Below, piece after piece: positions 39,001 to 43,578 of a DNA stretch of 64,000 nt. Numbering within the stretch: position 1 is the first letter of the stretch; each line of letters begins with the position of its first letter. The position numbers were made by a program, and so were the translations under genes. Below the pieces are notes generated by a model, which did not search any database, was not told where the DNA came from, and saw only the letters and a list, made by a program, of their open reading frames with translations. This DNA is from Andrena cerasifolii (Eukaryota; Arthropoda; Insecta; Hymenoptera; Andrenidae): positions 3,782,001 to 3,846,000 of the forward strand of contig NC_135123.1 in assembly GCF_050908995.1 (NCBI RefSeq), in the 5' to 3' direction.

Positions 39001-40462
39001 CTTGAAATTTAAAAAGAAAAACACTGCTGCATTTATAAATAGCCTTTAGTTAAACAAAAGTGAACTGAGTTCACTGCCGTTCTTGATAATAAATGGTATT
39101 TCAATTTTGAAATGTACAGGGTCAACATTTTATCCTGCAACCCGCGCTCGCGCGAACAGGTAAAATGGCAACAGCGCCTCACGGACGCATTCCACTACAA
39201 CCATGCACCGTCCCGGCGACTGCTGGACAGCAGAGATGCCTGAGCTTCGACAATTTTGGGATGGTCTCTTTCAAATTAACGTCGCGAAGAGCTATTCAGA
39301 ATTTCCCGGCCCGGGTTGAAAAATTTGGGGCCTTTTTCGTATAACTTTTGAACTATAAAAGATATTGGAATGCAATTTGCGCCGAAAGATGAGAAAAAAT
39401 TATTCCCTCTTAATGATGGATAATTTAACATATTTTACATTTACTTAATTTTTTTCTATCAATTTTTTAACCATAATTGTTGTAAAAAGCTTTTGCAAAC
39501 TGTTTATTTGATACTGTATTTAATGCTGCTTTTGAAATTCGTGGTGTTGATAGACAATAGAGGGTAGTTGTTTCTGTATCATAACTTTCAGAAATTGAGA
39601 AATTAAATTTTTATTCAATTATGTGTTAGTTCTGCAGAACTCAGAATCTATTCTTCTGGTTTTCTTTTTCATGATTTTATCCTTAATGCAGTGCATACCT
39701 AGATCAGACGTAAGGGGTAATTAATTGGACGTGTCTTTGATTGTAGCGGTATTTGAATTTTTTTTCTAGAATTTTTGGGTCTGAATGTTTTATCTACGCA
39801 ACGCCACGCCTATACCGGCTTCCGTTAATGTCATTTTTTGGTACGATGCGCCAGGTGGCGAAAAACCTCTCCGTACAAGGGTATAGCGCCGCGGTCAACT
39901 CTGTCGTAGCTAAAATTTTTTGAGACGGGTACGAAATCAGTCGACATTATTTTCAAACCTCATTACAGTAATCTGGGGTGCAAGTAGTAAACTGATCATA
40001 AAAGCGGAGCACGCGGCTCGATTACCTGGGCCGGGAAATTCCCAACAGCTCTTTGCGACGTTAATTTGAAAGAGACTATCCTAAAATTTTCGGAGCTCGG
40101 GCATCACTGCTGTCCAGCGGTCGCTGGCAGCTCTCTGCTGGGCCGGGACGGTGCATGGTTGTAGTGGAATGCGTCCGTGAGGCGCTGTTGCCATTTTACA
40201 AGTTCGCGCGAGCGCAGGTTGCAGGATAAAACGCTGACCCTGTACTTGGTTCATGATAACTTCGAAACTTATTCCCCGCTGGTCCATTCCACTAATGTTC
40301 ACCGAACACTGCCATCTCTTTTCAGAACCAGAGGGCGATGAGTGCACGGACGTAGGGTCAGATTGCGCGGAGCTGATTGACAGGCTGAGAACATGGCTGT
40401 GCCATTTGCAATCTGTGAAAAGCCGCTGCTGCGCGTCCTTAAAGACAATTTGTGTCGCTTGA
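22..40462 (+). CDS. Secreted M12B (reprolysin/ADAMTS-like) zinc metalloprotease, 5' end outside window
   Basis: Rebuilt coding exons: 22-111, 5813-6014, 6102-6231, 8723-8852, 8947-9089, then either 9420-9472 (6a) or 21534-21589 (6b), 26245-26371, 29577-29741, 33419-33545, 33645-33749, 35284-35435, 37733-38160, 40326-40462 (TGA). All junctions are GT-AG and phases agree, giving 662 aa (6a) or 663 aa (6b) within the window. Residues 1-121 are pro-domain ending in furin-type RLKR (110-113) and RSKR (118-121). Residues 122-347 are the catalytic domain with the zinc site at 287-298 (His287, Glu288, His291, His297, Asp298) and Met-turn Met322. Then come a Cys-rich segment (348-440), a Ser/Thr/Asn-rich linker (441-617) and a short C-terminus with six cysteines resembling a PLAC module. 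No thrombospondin type-1 repeat was found, so it resembles insect venom-metalloproteinase-3-like proteins more than canonical ADAMTS. The signal peptide must lie upstream. The family assignment is firm; substrate and tissue are unknown. Confidence 0.9.
585..1338. mobile_element. Palindromic TTAA MITE, copy 1
   Basis: Flanked by TTAA at both ends (585-588 and 1335-1338). Terminal sequence GGGGTTATACCTAGTCAGG is repeated inverted at the right end, and the arms stay complementary to a short central loop near 955. TTAA targets are typical of piggyBac-type elements, but the GGGG terminus is not the usual CCC of piggyBac, so the superfamily is uncertain. No coding capacity. Confidence 0.9.
2499..2939. 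repeat. TTAA-associated element end with internal inverted repeat
   Basis: TTAA followed by GGGGGGACCTGG at 2499 looks like one end of a MITE of the same broad type, but no matching right end was found. Inside it, 2739-2767 and 2911-2939 are inverted copies of a roughly 28-bp sequence (core GAATTTATATCGT). This looks like two degenerate, partly overlapping elements. Confidence 0.4.
2936..3643. mobile_element. TTAA-flanked element with GGGGACTAGGCAG termini
   Basis: The left end is TTAAGGGGACTAGGCAGT at 2936 and the right end is its inverted copy ending near 3643, with one mutated base in the right TTAA. The interior is not palindromic. A 104-codon frame at 3263-3577 has low-complexity composition and no family resemblance, so I do not call it a gene. 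Confidence 0.6.
3742..4496. mobile_element. Palindromic TTAA MITE, copy 2
   Basis: Same family as 585-1338, with TTAA at 3742-3745 and 4493-4496 and nearly full-length complementary arms. The central loop (CCTGCAAAAATCACGCG) reads in the opposite direction to copy 1, so this copy is inserted in the other orientation. Confidence 0.9.
6247..6641. mobile_element. Palindromic TTAA MITE, copy 3, half element
   Basis: Only the left arm and central loop remain; the match stops at about 6641. It begins 15 bp after the end of exon 3 of the metalloprotease gene (6231), so nearly the whole start of that intron is transposon-derived. Loop orientation matches copy 2. Confidence 0.85.
6642..8164. other. 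Intron 3 remainder, no gene seen
   Basis: Between the half MITE and the LINE-like tail there is AT-rich DNA. Around 7320-7640 short phrases recur imperfectly (for example CCGCATTGAACC near 7467 and 7529), which suggests an old degenerate repeat. No coding exon or RNA gene could be supported. Confidence 0.5.
8165..8360 (+). mobile_element. LINE-like (RTE-type) 3' tail
   Basis: The segment with GCTGTTCAGCCGTTTAGGCG followed by ACCTTTCACTTTTATATATT and TAGTAGGGATAAAA resembles the 3' tail common to RTE-type LINEs and derived SINEs in insects. No reverse-transcriptase frame is present, so this is a short 5'-truncated copy at most. The call rests on remembered tail similarity. Confidence 0.45.
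9420..9472 (+). CDS. Alternative exon 6a of the metalloprotease (basic loop version)
   Basis: Acceptor CAAAACAG ends at 9419; donor GTATGG starts at 9473. The 53-nt exon enters after two codon bases (AA from exon 5) and leaves after one. It encodes K-YDMCRRRKGGRCTKGTA-G, a Cys-x7-Cys loop just ahead of the conserved G-x-AYVGG strand of the catalytic domain. It has the same phases as, and aligns with, the exon at 21534-21589. Splicing 6a directly to 6b gives GAT followed by TAG, so the two cannot be used together productively. Confidence 0.85.
9612..9860 (+). pseudogene. Possible Tigger/pogo-like transposase fragment
   Basis: An 82-codon frame whose C-terminal half reads KGDEWFAHFVRDHQIHLNRK, resembling the second CENP-B-type helix-turn-helix of pogo/Tigger transposases (pattern GxxWxxxFxxRHxxLxxRK). 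There is no catalytic DDE region nearby, so at most this is a dead fragment inside the intron between the alternative exons. The resemblance is by eye. Confidence 0.35.
10209..10702. mobile_element. Foldback element with CTAACAAGGGGAGG termini
   Basis: CTAACAAGGGGAGGACACC at 10209 is repeated inverted as the right end at 10702. The arms stay complementary through the CACACCACCCTGGCGCC region to a poly-A/T loop near 10390-10445. The right arm carries an extra block (about 10590-10680) absent from the left. No coding capacity. Confidence 0.8.
10914..11288. repeat. Imperfect inverted repeat
   Basis: The left flank (AAGTGTCACACGCCGATTTT, then TTATCGGCCATCG) is matched inverted on the right (CGATGGCCGATAA, then AAATCGGTGTATGCCACTT). 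The centre is unpaired. Looks like an old MITE with degraded arms. Confidence 0.55.
11396..11812. mobile_element. Palindromic TTAA MITE, copy 4, internally deleted
   Basis: Both TTAA-flanked ends of the family at 585-1338 are present, but the element is only 417 bp. The arms meet near 11600-11610, without the inner part and loop of the full copies. Confidence 0.85.
11813..13221. other. Intron stretch between alternative exons, nothing recognised
   Basis: AT-rich DNA. A 123-codon minus-strand frame at 12266-12637 lacks domain resemblance and plausible flanking splice sites, so it is not called. Confidence 0.5.
13222..13434. repeat. Inverted repeat with ~65-bp arms
   Basis: Left arm 13222-13292 (containing ATATCACTTTAAAT and AAATAAAATCGT) pairs with right arm 13363-13434 (ACGATTTTATTT and ATTTAAAGTGATAT). 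The centre is unpaired. MITE-like; no target duplication could be fixed. Confidence 0.65.
14338..14719. mobile_element. Foldback with CAGAGTGTCCCAAAA-type termini
   Basis: The left end GCAGAGTGTCCCAAAATTG is matched inverted by TTTTGGGATACCCTGTA at the right. The arms include TATCCTGATGCAAAAA and GGATCCGAGGCTTGGTTCTC and their inverted copies, about 120 bp each. The GTGTCCCA terminus is shared with the larger TA-flanked foldback at 30467-31736. Confidence 0.75.
14720..16979. other. Intron stretch, only solo repeat ends seen
   Basis: Isolated MITE-like ends occur near 16060-16076 (GGGGCACCCTGTATAAC) and 16905-16920 (GAGTGTCCCAAAAA), without partners I could trace. Several short frames at 15150-15850 have no support. 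No gene called. Confidence 0.45.
16980..18000. repeat. Composite inverted-repeat region rich in TTATTCGACGAATAAA
   Basis: Palindromic TTATTCGACGAATAAAG motifs recur around 17030-17160, and related TTATTCGACACATTTACG-type sequence reappears at 17920-17970. Inside are two clear hairpins: 17394-17515 (GATGGAGGGGGAAACA with its inverted copy) and 17716-17885 (GGCGAAAATAAGCCTAAGC with its inverted copy). The nesting suggests several old foldback insertions. Confidence 0.6.
18217..18477. mobile_element. hAT-type palindromic MITE, family B copy 1
   Basis: Ends CAGGGGTGCACAGGGAGCCG and the inverted copy. The 8-bp flanks are ACATAAAA (18209-18216) and GCATAAAA (18478-18485), 7 of 8 identical, as expected for a hAT target-site duplication. 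The arms are complementary almost to the centre. A second copy lies at 42256-42483. Confidence 0.88.
19151..20230. mobile_element. TA-flanked foldback, family C copy 1, with nested insertion
   Basis: The left end TACAGGGTCATCATTTAATC is repeated inverted at 20211-20230. The arms (about 190 bp) include TGGCAACAGCGCCTCA and CAGCAGTGATGCCCGAGC and their inverted copies. A separate foldback is inserted at 19347-19957. Other copies are at 39115-40244 and, as one arm, 41605-41766. Flanking TA is consistent with a Tc1/mariner-type target. Confidence 0.82.
19347..19957. mobile_element. Nested foldback containing two long GC-rich hairpins
   Basis: Ends TACAGTAATCGCCCGTTATG and, inverted, CATAACGGGTGATTACTGTA. 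It sits inside the 19151-20230 element, which resumes at 19958 with sequence also present near 39965-40045 in that family's second copy. Inside it, 19405-19586 is a hairpin around GGGGACGGGTTCCCTCGAG, and 19676-19812 is a hairpin around AAGCATGATACTTTGTCTCG. Confidence 0.75.
20229..20512. mobile_element. Foldback with TACTATTGCGAGATGA termini
   Basis: The left end at 20229 (TACTATTGCGAGATGAGAAG) is inverted at the right end (CATCTCGCAATAGTA, to about 20512). The arms contain GGGGCAAGGGGAATCGCCCG and its complement. It shares its first TA with the last TA of the preceding foldback, so the two abut at one TA. Confidence 0.75.
20513..21533. other. Intron stretch before exon 6b
   Basis: No gene or clear repeat recognised. 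The segment ends in a good polypyrimidine tract and acceptor (TTGTTGTTGTATTGCAG) for exon 6b. Confidence 0.5.
21534..21589 (+). CDS. Alternative exon 6b of the metalloprotease (neutral loop version)
   Basis: Strong acceptor ending at 21533 and strong donor GTACGT at 21590. The 56-nt exon has the same entry and exit phases as 9420-9472 and encodes K-LDMCRRQYANDVCNRGTA-G, a Cys-x8-Cys version of the same loop. The DMCRR start and the GTAG end are shared with 6a, while the middle differs in charge and length. It lies 12 kb downstream of 6a and 4.7 kb upstream of the next shared exon. Confidence 0.9.
22095..22474. mobile_element. Near-perfect 380-bp palindromic element
   Basis: Starts TACGCCCTGATAGCCAGATC and ends with its inverted copy. 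The arms are complementary over about 170 bp each, with a short centre near 22285-22300. No coding frame is supported. Confidence 0.8.
22475..24423. other. Intron stretch, nothing recognised
   Basis: AT-rich with a pyrimidine-rich stretch near 23150-23420. Frames of 122 and 135 codons at 23115-23654 overlap on opposite strands and are low-complexity; neither is supported. Confidence 0.5.
24432..25452. mobile_element. Non-autonomous hAT element carrying a tandem array
   Basis: Ends CAGTGGCGGATTTAA and its inverted copy, flanked by a perfect 8-bp duplication GCAACAAT (24424-24431 and 25453-25460). Almost the whole interior is the tandem array listed separately. No transposase frame. Confidence 0.93.
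24533..25430 (+). repeat. Tandem array, ~132-bp unit, seven copies
   Basis: The marker CCAAACTATATTTTTTTC recurs at about 24533, 24666, 24798, 24929, 25061, 25192 and 25324, a period of 131-133 bp. Alternate units differ (CTTCATTTTCGAGG versus CTTCGTTTTCCTGG), giving a dimeric pattern of about 263 bp. The last unit is the most diverged. Because 132 is a multiple of three, open frames run through it, but these look incidental. Confidence 0.92.
26245..26371 (+). CDS. Metalloprotease exon 7: first part of the zinc site
   Basis: Encodes FAYVGGACVV through AAHEVGHL. It includes the first two zinc-binding histidines and the catalytic glutamate (HEVGH). The donor splits the codon of the leucine that follows. 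It joins either 6a or 6b with one carried-in base; if both are skipped, the frame shifts and a TAA appears at the thirteenth codon. Confidence 0.93.
27402..28402. mobile_element. piggyBac-like MITE, TTAA-CCCTTATGTC termini, with nested elements
   Basis: TTAA then CCCTTATGTCAATAACC at the left, and GGTTATTGACATGAGGG then TTAA at the right. TTAA plus CCC termini fit piggyBac. Further in, 27676-27715 (GTGTAGCGAAAAACACTTT) and 28138-28172 pair as inner inverted arms, and GACCGGTC motifs recur on both sides of the centre. A hAT-type element is inserted at 27465-27667. No transposase. Confidence 0.85.
27465..27667. mobile_element. hAT-type palindromic MITE nested in the piggyBac-like element
   Basis: Ends CAGGCCTGCCCTTTACGG and its near inverted copy. 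Flanks are CACTAGGG (27457-27464) and CACTACGG (27668-27675), 7 of 8 identical. Removing it restores the symmetry of the host element, whose right arm reads CTACACCCTAGTG at the matching place. Confidence 0.85.
28982..29269. mobile_element. Short piggyBac-like MITE, TTAA-CCCTCGGT termini
   Basis: TTAACCCTCGGTTGTCACAC at the left and GTGTGACCACCGAGGGTTAA at the right; 288 bp including both TTAA. Subterminal TGTCAAATTGA and TCAATTTGACCCAGTG also pair inverted. Non-coding. Confidence 0.85.
29577..29741 (+). CDS. Metalloprotease exon 8: third zinc ligand and Met-turn
   Basis: The acceptor is the AG at 29575-29576, not the later AG at 29579-29581; only the former gives the conserved L-L-G-A-V-H-D-G. 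Supplies the third zinc histidine (297), the following Asp, and the GYIMSD Met-turn. Ends within the codon for Asn347. Confidence 0.93.
30467..31736. mobile_element. 1.27-kb TA-flanked foldback with TACAGGGTGTCCCAC termini
   Basis: The two arms, about 580-600 bp each, are nearly perfect inverted copies around a centre at roughly 31050-31150. Each arm carries the same 71-codon frame (30824-31039 plus, 31164-31379 minus), differing at the last residue, which shows how little the arms have diverged. The TACAGGGTGTCCCA end is typical of mariner-like foldbacks. I do not believe the short frame is a protein gene. Confidence 0.9.
32534..32760. mobile_element. hAT-type MITE
   Basis: Ends CAGCGTTGTCCA and, inverted, TTGGACAGCGCTG. 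Perfect 8-bp duplication ATTTAGAA at 32526-32533 and 32761-32768. The GC-rich interior holds inverted GCGCGACGCTAAG segments. Confidence 0.87.
34179..35102. mobile_element. Foldback with TACAGTATTTCCTCGTTA termini holding a minisatellite
   Basis: TACAGTATTTCCTCGTTACG at the left and GCTAACGAGGAAATACTGTA at the right. The terminus resembles the nested element at 19347-19957 (TACAGTAATCGCCCG), so they may be related. Inside are an inverted pair around GGTCGCAAGCCCTTACCGTG (about 34407-34488) and the 32-bp array. Confidence 0.75.
34491..34985 (+). repeat. GC-rich 32-bp minisatellite, about 15 copies
   Basis: Unit CGCGCACGCTCGCCGCGCAC followed by GCAGTGTTCCAT, 32 bp, repeated head to tail with single-base variants (ACGC/AAGC, CACGC/CATAC, TTCC/TTTC). 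The unit has no stop triplet in any frame on either strand, which produces overlapping open frames of up to 258 codons. These are an artefact of composition. Confidence 0.93.
35436..37732. other. Intron 11 of the metalloprotease gene
   Basis: Donor GTAATT at 35436, acceptor CACGCAG ending 37732. A MITE-like end (ACAGGGTGTTGGCAACAGG) at about 36114 has no traced partner. No gene seen. Confidence 0.5.
37733..38160 (+). CDS. Metalloprotease exon 12: Ser/Thr/Asn-rich linker
   Basis: The largest coding exon (428 nt). It encodes about 143 residues rich in Ser, Thr, Asn, Lys and Tyr with almost no cysteine, including an Asn/Lys run (SSDNNNKKKNNYGS) and repeated Pro-Lys-Ile-Thr phrases. Such a linker is likely extended and O-glycosylated (inference). 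It enters after two codon bases and leaves after one, joining the last exon at 40326. If the donor at 38161 were not used, the frame would run on to a stop at 38268-38270. Confidence 0.85.
38161..40325. other. Intron 12 of the metalloprotease gene
   Basis: Donor GTAAGA at 38161, acceptor CTCTTTTCAG ending 40325. Its last third is the foldback at 39115-40244, which ends 81 bp before the final exon. Nothing recognised in 38161-39114. Confidence 0.55.
39115..40244. mobile_element. TA-flanked foldback, family C copy 2
   Basis: TACAGGGTCAACATTTTATC at the left and its inverted copy at 40225-40244. Arms match 19151-20230 (TGGCAACAGCGCCTCACGGA and others). The centre differs: here it is AT-rich unique sequence instead of a nested foldback. 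Confidence 0.85.
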
Positions 40463-40992
40463 TCGCTCATGGAAGGATTAACAAATTGTTAGGACGTCGC
40501 GTGGCCGCATCGACCGACCACAGATCCGACATAAACCGGCGCACAATCAGCACGCGTTCAGCTCACTCGAGCCGAAGTCTCGGCAGAACGGAACTAAACT
40601 GTGTCCACGGTGTCGGGCCACTATTTTTCGAAAGAAAAACCTCTCAGAGTTCTGGATGCCCTCGCGGCTGCGATCGCGCGAAAGAAAAGTGGAATTCTCA
40701 TCATTAAGTAGTTACGTATAACTGTGTTACCCAGAATATAACTTCATTTTTCTTTCTTTTTTACGGTAGTAGTGCAGGAGCTTTGTACAGTGAGCGGGTG
40801 CATGAATTCGACTACGAGCAACCTGTTCAGTCGATATCACCCGGTATATTCGGACTGCATATTTATTCGTGCATATGCACGCGATCGCGCGGGAAACTCG
40901 TGTCGCAATAGGAATGTTCTTATTCTATGCGCGATTGTATGTGTGCACATGAGAAGAGCTTCCCTAAAATCATGAAAATTGTAGCGCAAGAC

Positions 40993-40998
40993 AATAAA
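40993..40998 (+). terminator. Candidate poly(A) signal of the metalloprotease gene
   Basis: AATAAA about 530 bp after the stop codon at 40462, the first canonical hexamer downstream. Positional evidence only. Confidence 0.4.
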
Positions 40999-41389
40999 TG
41001 GTGATTATACAATGGATGTTTGTGTTTCCGGCTCTTTGCCCTTATCTTCTTGTCGACGTTTATTAAATAAAAATGCATACTGGTGATTGGAGTACACTAA
41101 CTTAACATAGTATTATACCATTCCCAAATCAAAAGGTGAATGAACGAGGTATGCAAACTAGTATGCAAACTAATTCGAAGTTTTTAAGATATCGAGAAAC
41201 CTATGACAAGATAGGAGTCTAAAGTCCATTTCATATATATTGGCCGGTGAGTTCGGTTCCGCGAGCAGTGCGCGAGGAGAAATCAGCCACCACCACCTGA
41301 CGATCGTGGATTGGCAGTTGAAGTTGCTGGGCCCCCGAAGGGTATGGTGGGGTAACGGGAACGCTGCTTGACTCCGCCGAAACGTAGCC

Positions 41390-41497
41390 ATGTGGCTGTT
41401 GTTTATTCTTAGCGTAATAGTTGTGTGCGTTACGAAGCTATGCGTAGGCCAATACGAGTTGAAGCTATCGAGAAAGAATCAATGTTCTGACCAATAA
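41390..41497 (+). CDS. Small ORF with signal-peptide-like start, uncertain
   Basis: A 35-codon frame starting MWLLFILSVIVVCVTKLCVG and ending with a short polar tail with one Cys, then TAA. The N-terminus is a good hydrophobic signal sequence ending at a plausible small-residue site. A TATA-like run (41232-41240) lies about 155 bp upstream. An AATAAA overlaps the stop. It could be a tiny secreted peptide, the first exon of a longer gene, or chance. Confidence 0.22.
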   Translation: MWLLFILSVIVVCVTKLCVGQYELKLSRKNQCSDQ

Positions 41498-41604
41498 AAC
41501 TCAAATAAGCTCCTGAATTTTTTCGGTCCTAACGCACACCTATTCTGATGTATAAATTTCTACGCTAAGAACTCGGTTTGGCCTACACGTCAGGAGCTTG
41601 GCGC

Positions 41605-41766
41605 TATCCCAAAATTCTCGAAGCTCGGGGCATTACTGCTGTCCAGCTGGCAGCTCTCCGAACGCCGGGACGGTGCATGGTTGTAGTGGAATGCGTCCGT
41701 CAGGCGCTGTTGCCATTTTACAAGTCCGCGCGAGCGCGGGTTGCAGGATAAGACGCTGATCCTGTA
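41605..41766. mobile_element. Family C foldback, single arm
   Basis: Matches the right arm of 39115-40244 (CTCGGGGCATTACTGCTGTC through GGTTGCAGGATAA to CCTGTA). No left arm nearby, so a truncated copy. Confidence 0.8.
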
Positions 41767-42247
41767 TATTGAGAGATCAACGATAATCGTCAGTCTATCT
41801 CTCTTTTGATTTCGCTTTCGCGTTAGCGGTTGTCATTAATAGTAGAGTCTAATCATCGTTTCCCTCATTGTAAGCATGCATTGCAAGCAATGACGGACGC
41901 GATGAATTTATTGAAATGGTGGGTGGATGGGATCGGTGTTTGTTTAGGGATGGGTCACTTTCGTAGGTGCCTCCGCGTTGGTGTGCCCGGTTCCTTGGTA
42001 ACGTTTCTCAAGCATTGCAACTTGCCAAACGATATCAAGCTAAAGCCTGCGATCTAGTCTAAGGGTCCAGATGAAGCGAAACTTACATTCAGTGAGTTTG
42101 GTTCGGTCTAGATATCTAATCAGGATTTTATTCTCTTTCAGGTAGGTATTTCTTCGATGGTTTTACATGACTCTTTCCCTGTCATGCATCTTATCGATGT
42201 TTCCATTCTCTCGTCTCCTTTATGTATCTCTTCGATGGCGTTTCATG
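41767..42247. other. Intergenic, nothing recognised
   Basis: A 75-codon frame at 41830-42057 has no support. Short phrases such as TTCGATGGTTTTGCATGA recur loosely here and at 42495-42560 on the far side of the hAT-type MITE. Confidence 0.4.
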
Positions 42248-42255
42248 ATATATTC

Positions 42256-42483
42256 CAGGGGTGCACAGGGAACCGTTTTTAGCGCCTAGCTGCAAGCAAC
42301 CCGCCTGTCCCGTAGCTAAGGTTAGAATTGGTGAGGTGAACTGCAGTAGTGTATATAGCTGGGTTCAAGTCATACCAAATGCACGTACCCTACTGCAGTT
42401 CGCCTCACCGATTCTAACCTTAGCAACGGAACAGGCGGGTTACTCACAGCTAGGCGCTAAAAACGGCACCCTGTGCACCCCTG
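42256..42483. mobile_element. hAT-type palindromic MITE, family B copy 2
   Basis: Ends CAGGGGTGCACAGGGAACCG and its inverted copy. Perfect 8-bp duplication ATATATTC at 42248-42255 and 42484-42491. Shares arms with 18217-18477. Confidence 0.93.
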
Positions 42484-42914
42484 ATATATTCTATTTCATG
42501 CATTTCTTCGATGGTTTTGCATGATTTATTTCATTCCGACGATATATTCGATGGTTTTGAACTCTGTACGCCCTTGGCGAGGTATTCCACGTTACATCGT
42601 GAAAGCATTTCTCTTCCACAAATAATGTTGTTGTTTATATAAATTTGTATGTTAAATAAATTTGTTTTGCGTTAAATAAACTTGTTCTTGTTTTGTTGTG
42701 ATCCTTCTTTCTCGGTCGTTCCACGGAATACGTTTATAAAACGATCTTTAAGTTGTTACTCTAACAGAATCATTTGTAAATCGCGGGTTTCGAATGATCT
42801 AATTTTACACTTCTTGAATTCTAATTCCTACCACACGTAGCGTTACAATCTGTTTCGAGGCTTCGCCGGTAACGTTGCATGCGACACAAAAATGGTAAGG
42901 GGGTTCTAGGGCCG

Positions 42915-43042
42915 GTATTCTCAGTCGCTACTTATTCTTAAGCAAATGCTTAAGCATTCGACACCCTCTACTAACCTAGTAGCTAGTAAAGGATGCCAAA
43001 TGCTTAAGCATTTGCTTAAGAATAAGTAGCGACTGAGAATAC
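42915..43042. repeat. 128-bp hairpin upstream of SANBR
   Basis: GTATTCTCAGTCGCTACTTA with TTCTTAAGCAAATGCTTAAG is exactly mirrored at 42998-43042, giving 45-bp arms and a short loop. It lies about 540 bp upstream of the SANBR start codon. Likely a very short MITE; an RNA hairpin role is possible but unsupported. Confidence 0.8.
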
Positions 43043-43578
43043 GAATCCGCCCAAATTCAAATGCACATCGAGTCTGCGCATCGCCTGAAGCGGAACTCTG
43101 GAGTTCGGTTAGGAAGGGGAACTTTCCATAAGTTGTGCCAAGTTGCACCTTCTCTGATCTGCATTTGCAGTGATTAAAGCGATAATATTCAGTGGAGTGT
43201 ATATACAAATATAATATGCCAATGGTACCTACTTGTAAGGAGTTAAATACAGTATTACAATAATTAATCCATTGGATTAATTTCAATTTATAGTATGGAT
43301 ATGTATATTATTGGTTAAATGCCTATTGTATCAGTTGAAGGTATTTACTGTAAATTTACGGAATGAATAAATTTGTAAACAGATGTTATTGTTTTGTTAA
43401 TATTATCAACTTATTCGTTTAATCTTCGTACCACAGATATAAATCTTGGCGTTAAAAGTACACATTACATAACTGTACTAAATGTTTGTATGTAAATATA
43501 CATATATATAAGTATAATAACAAAAACACTTCTGTCTTACTATCTAAATGTATAACCATATAATTATTATTGCGAAAA

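Noticed and set aside
41830..42057. 75-codon frame in the intergenic region
   Set aside because: No signal peptide, domain or splice support.
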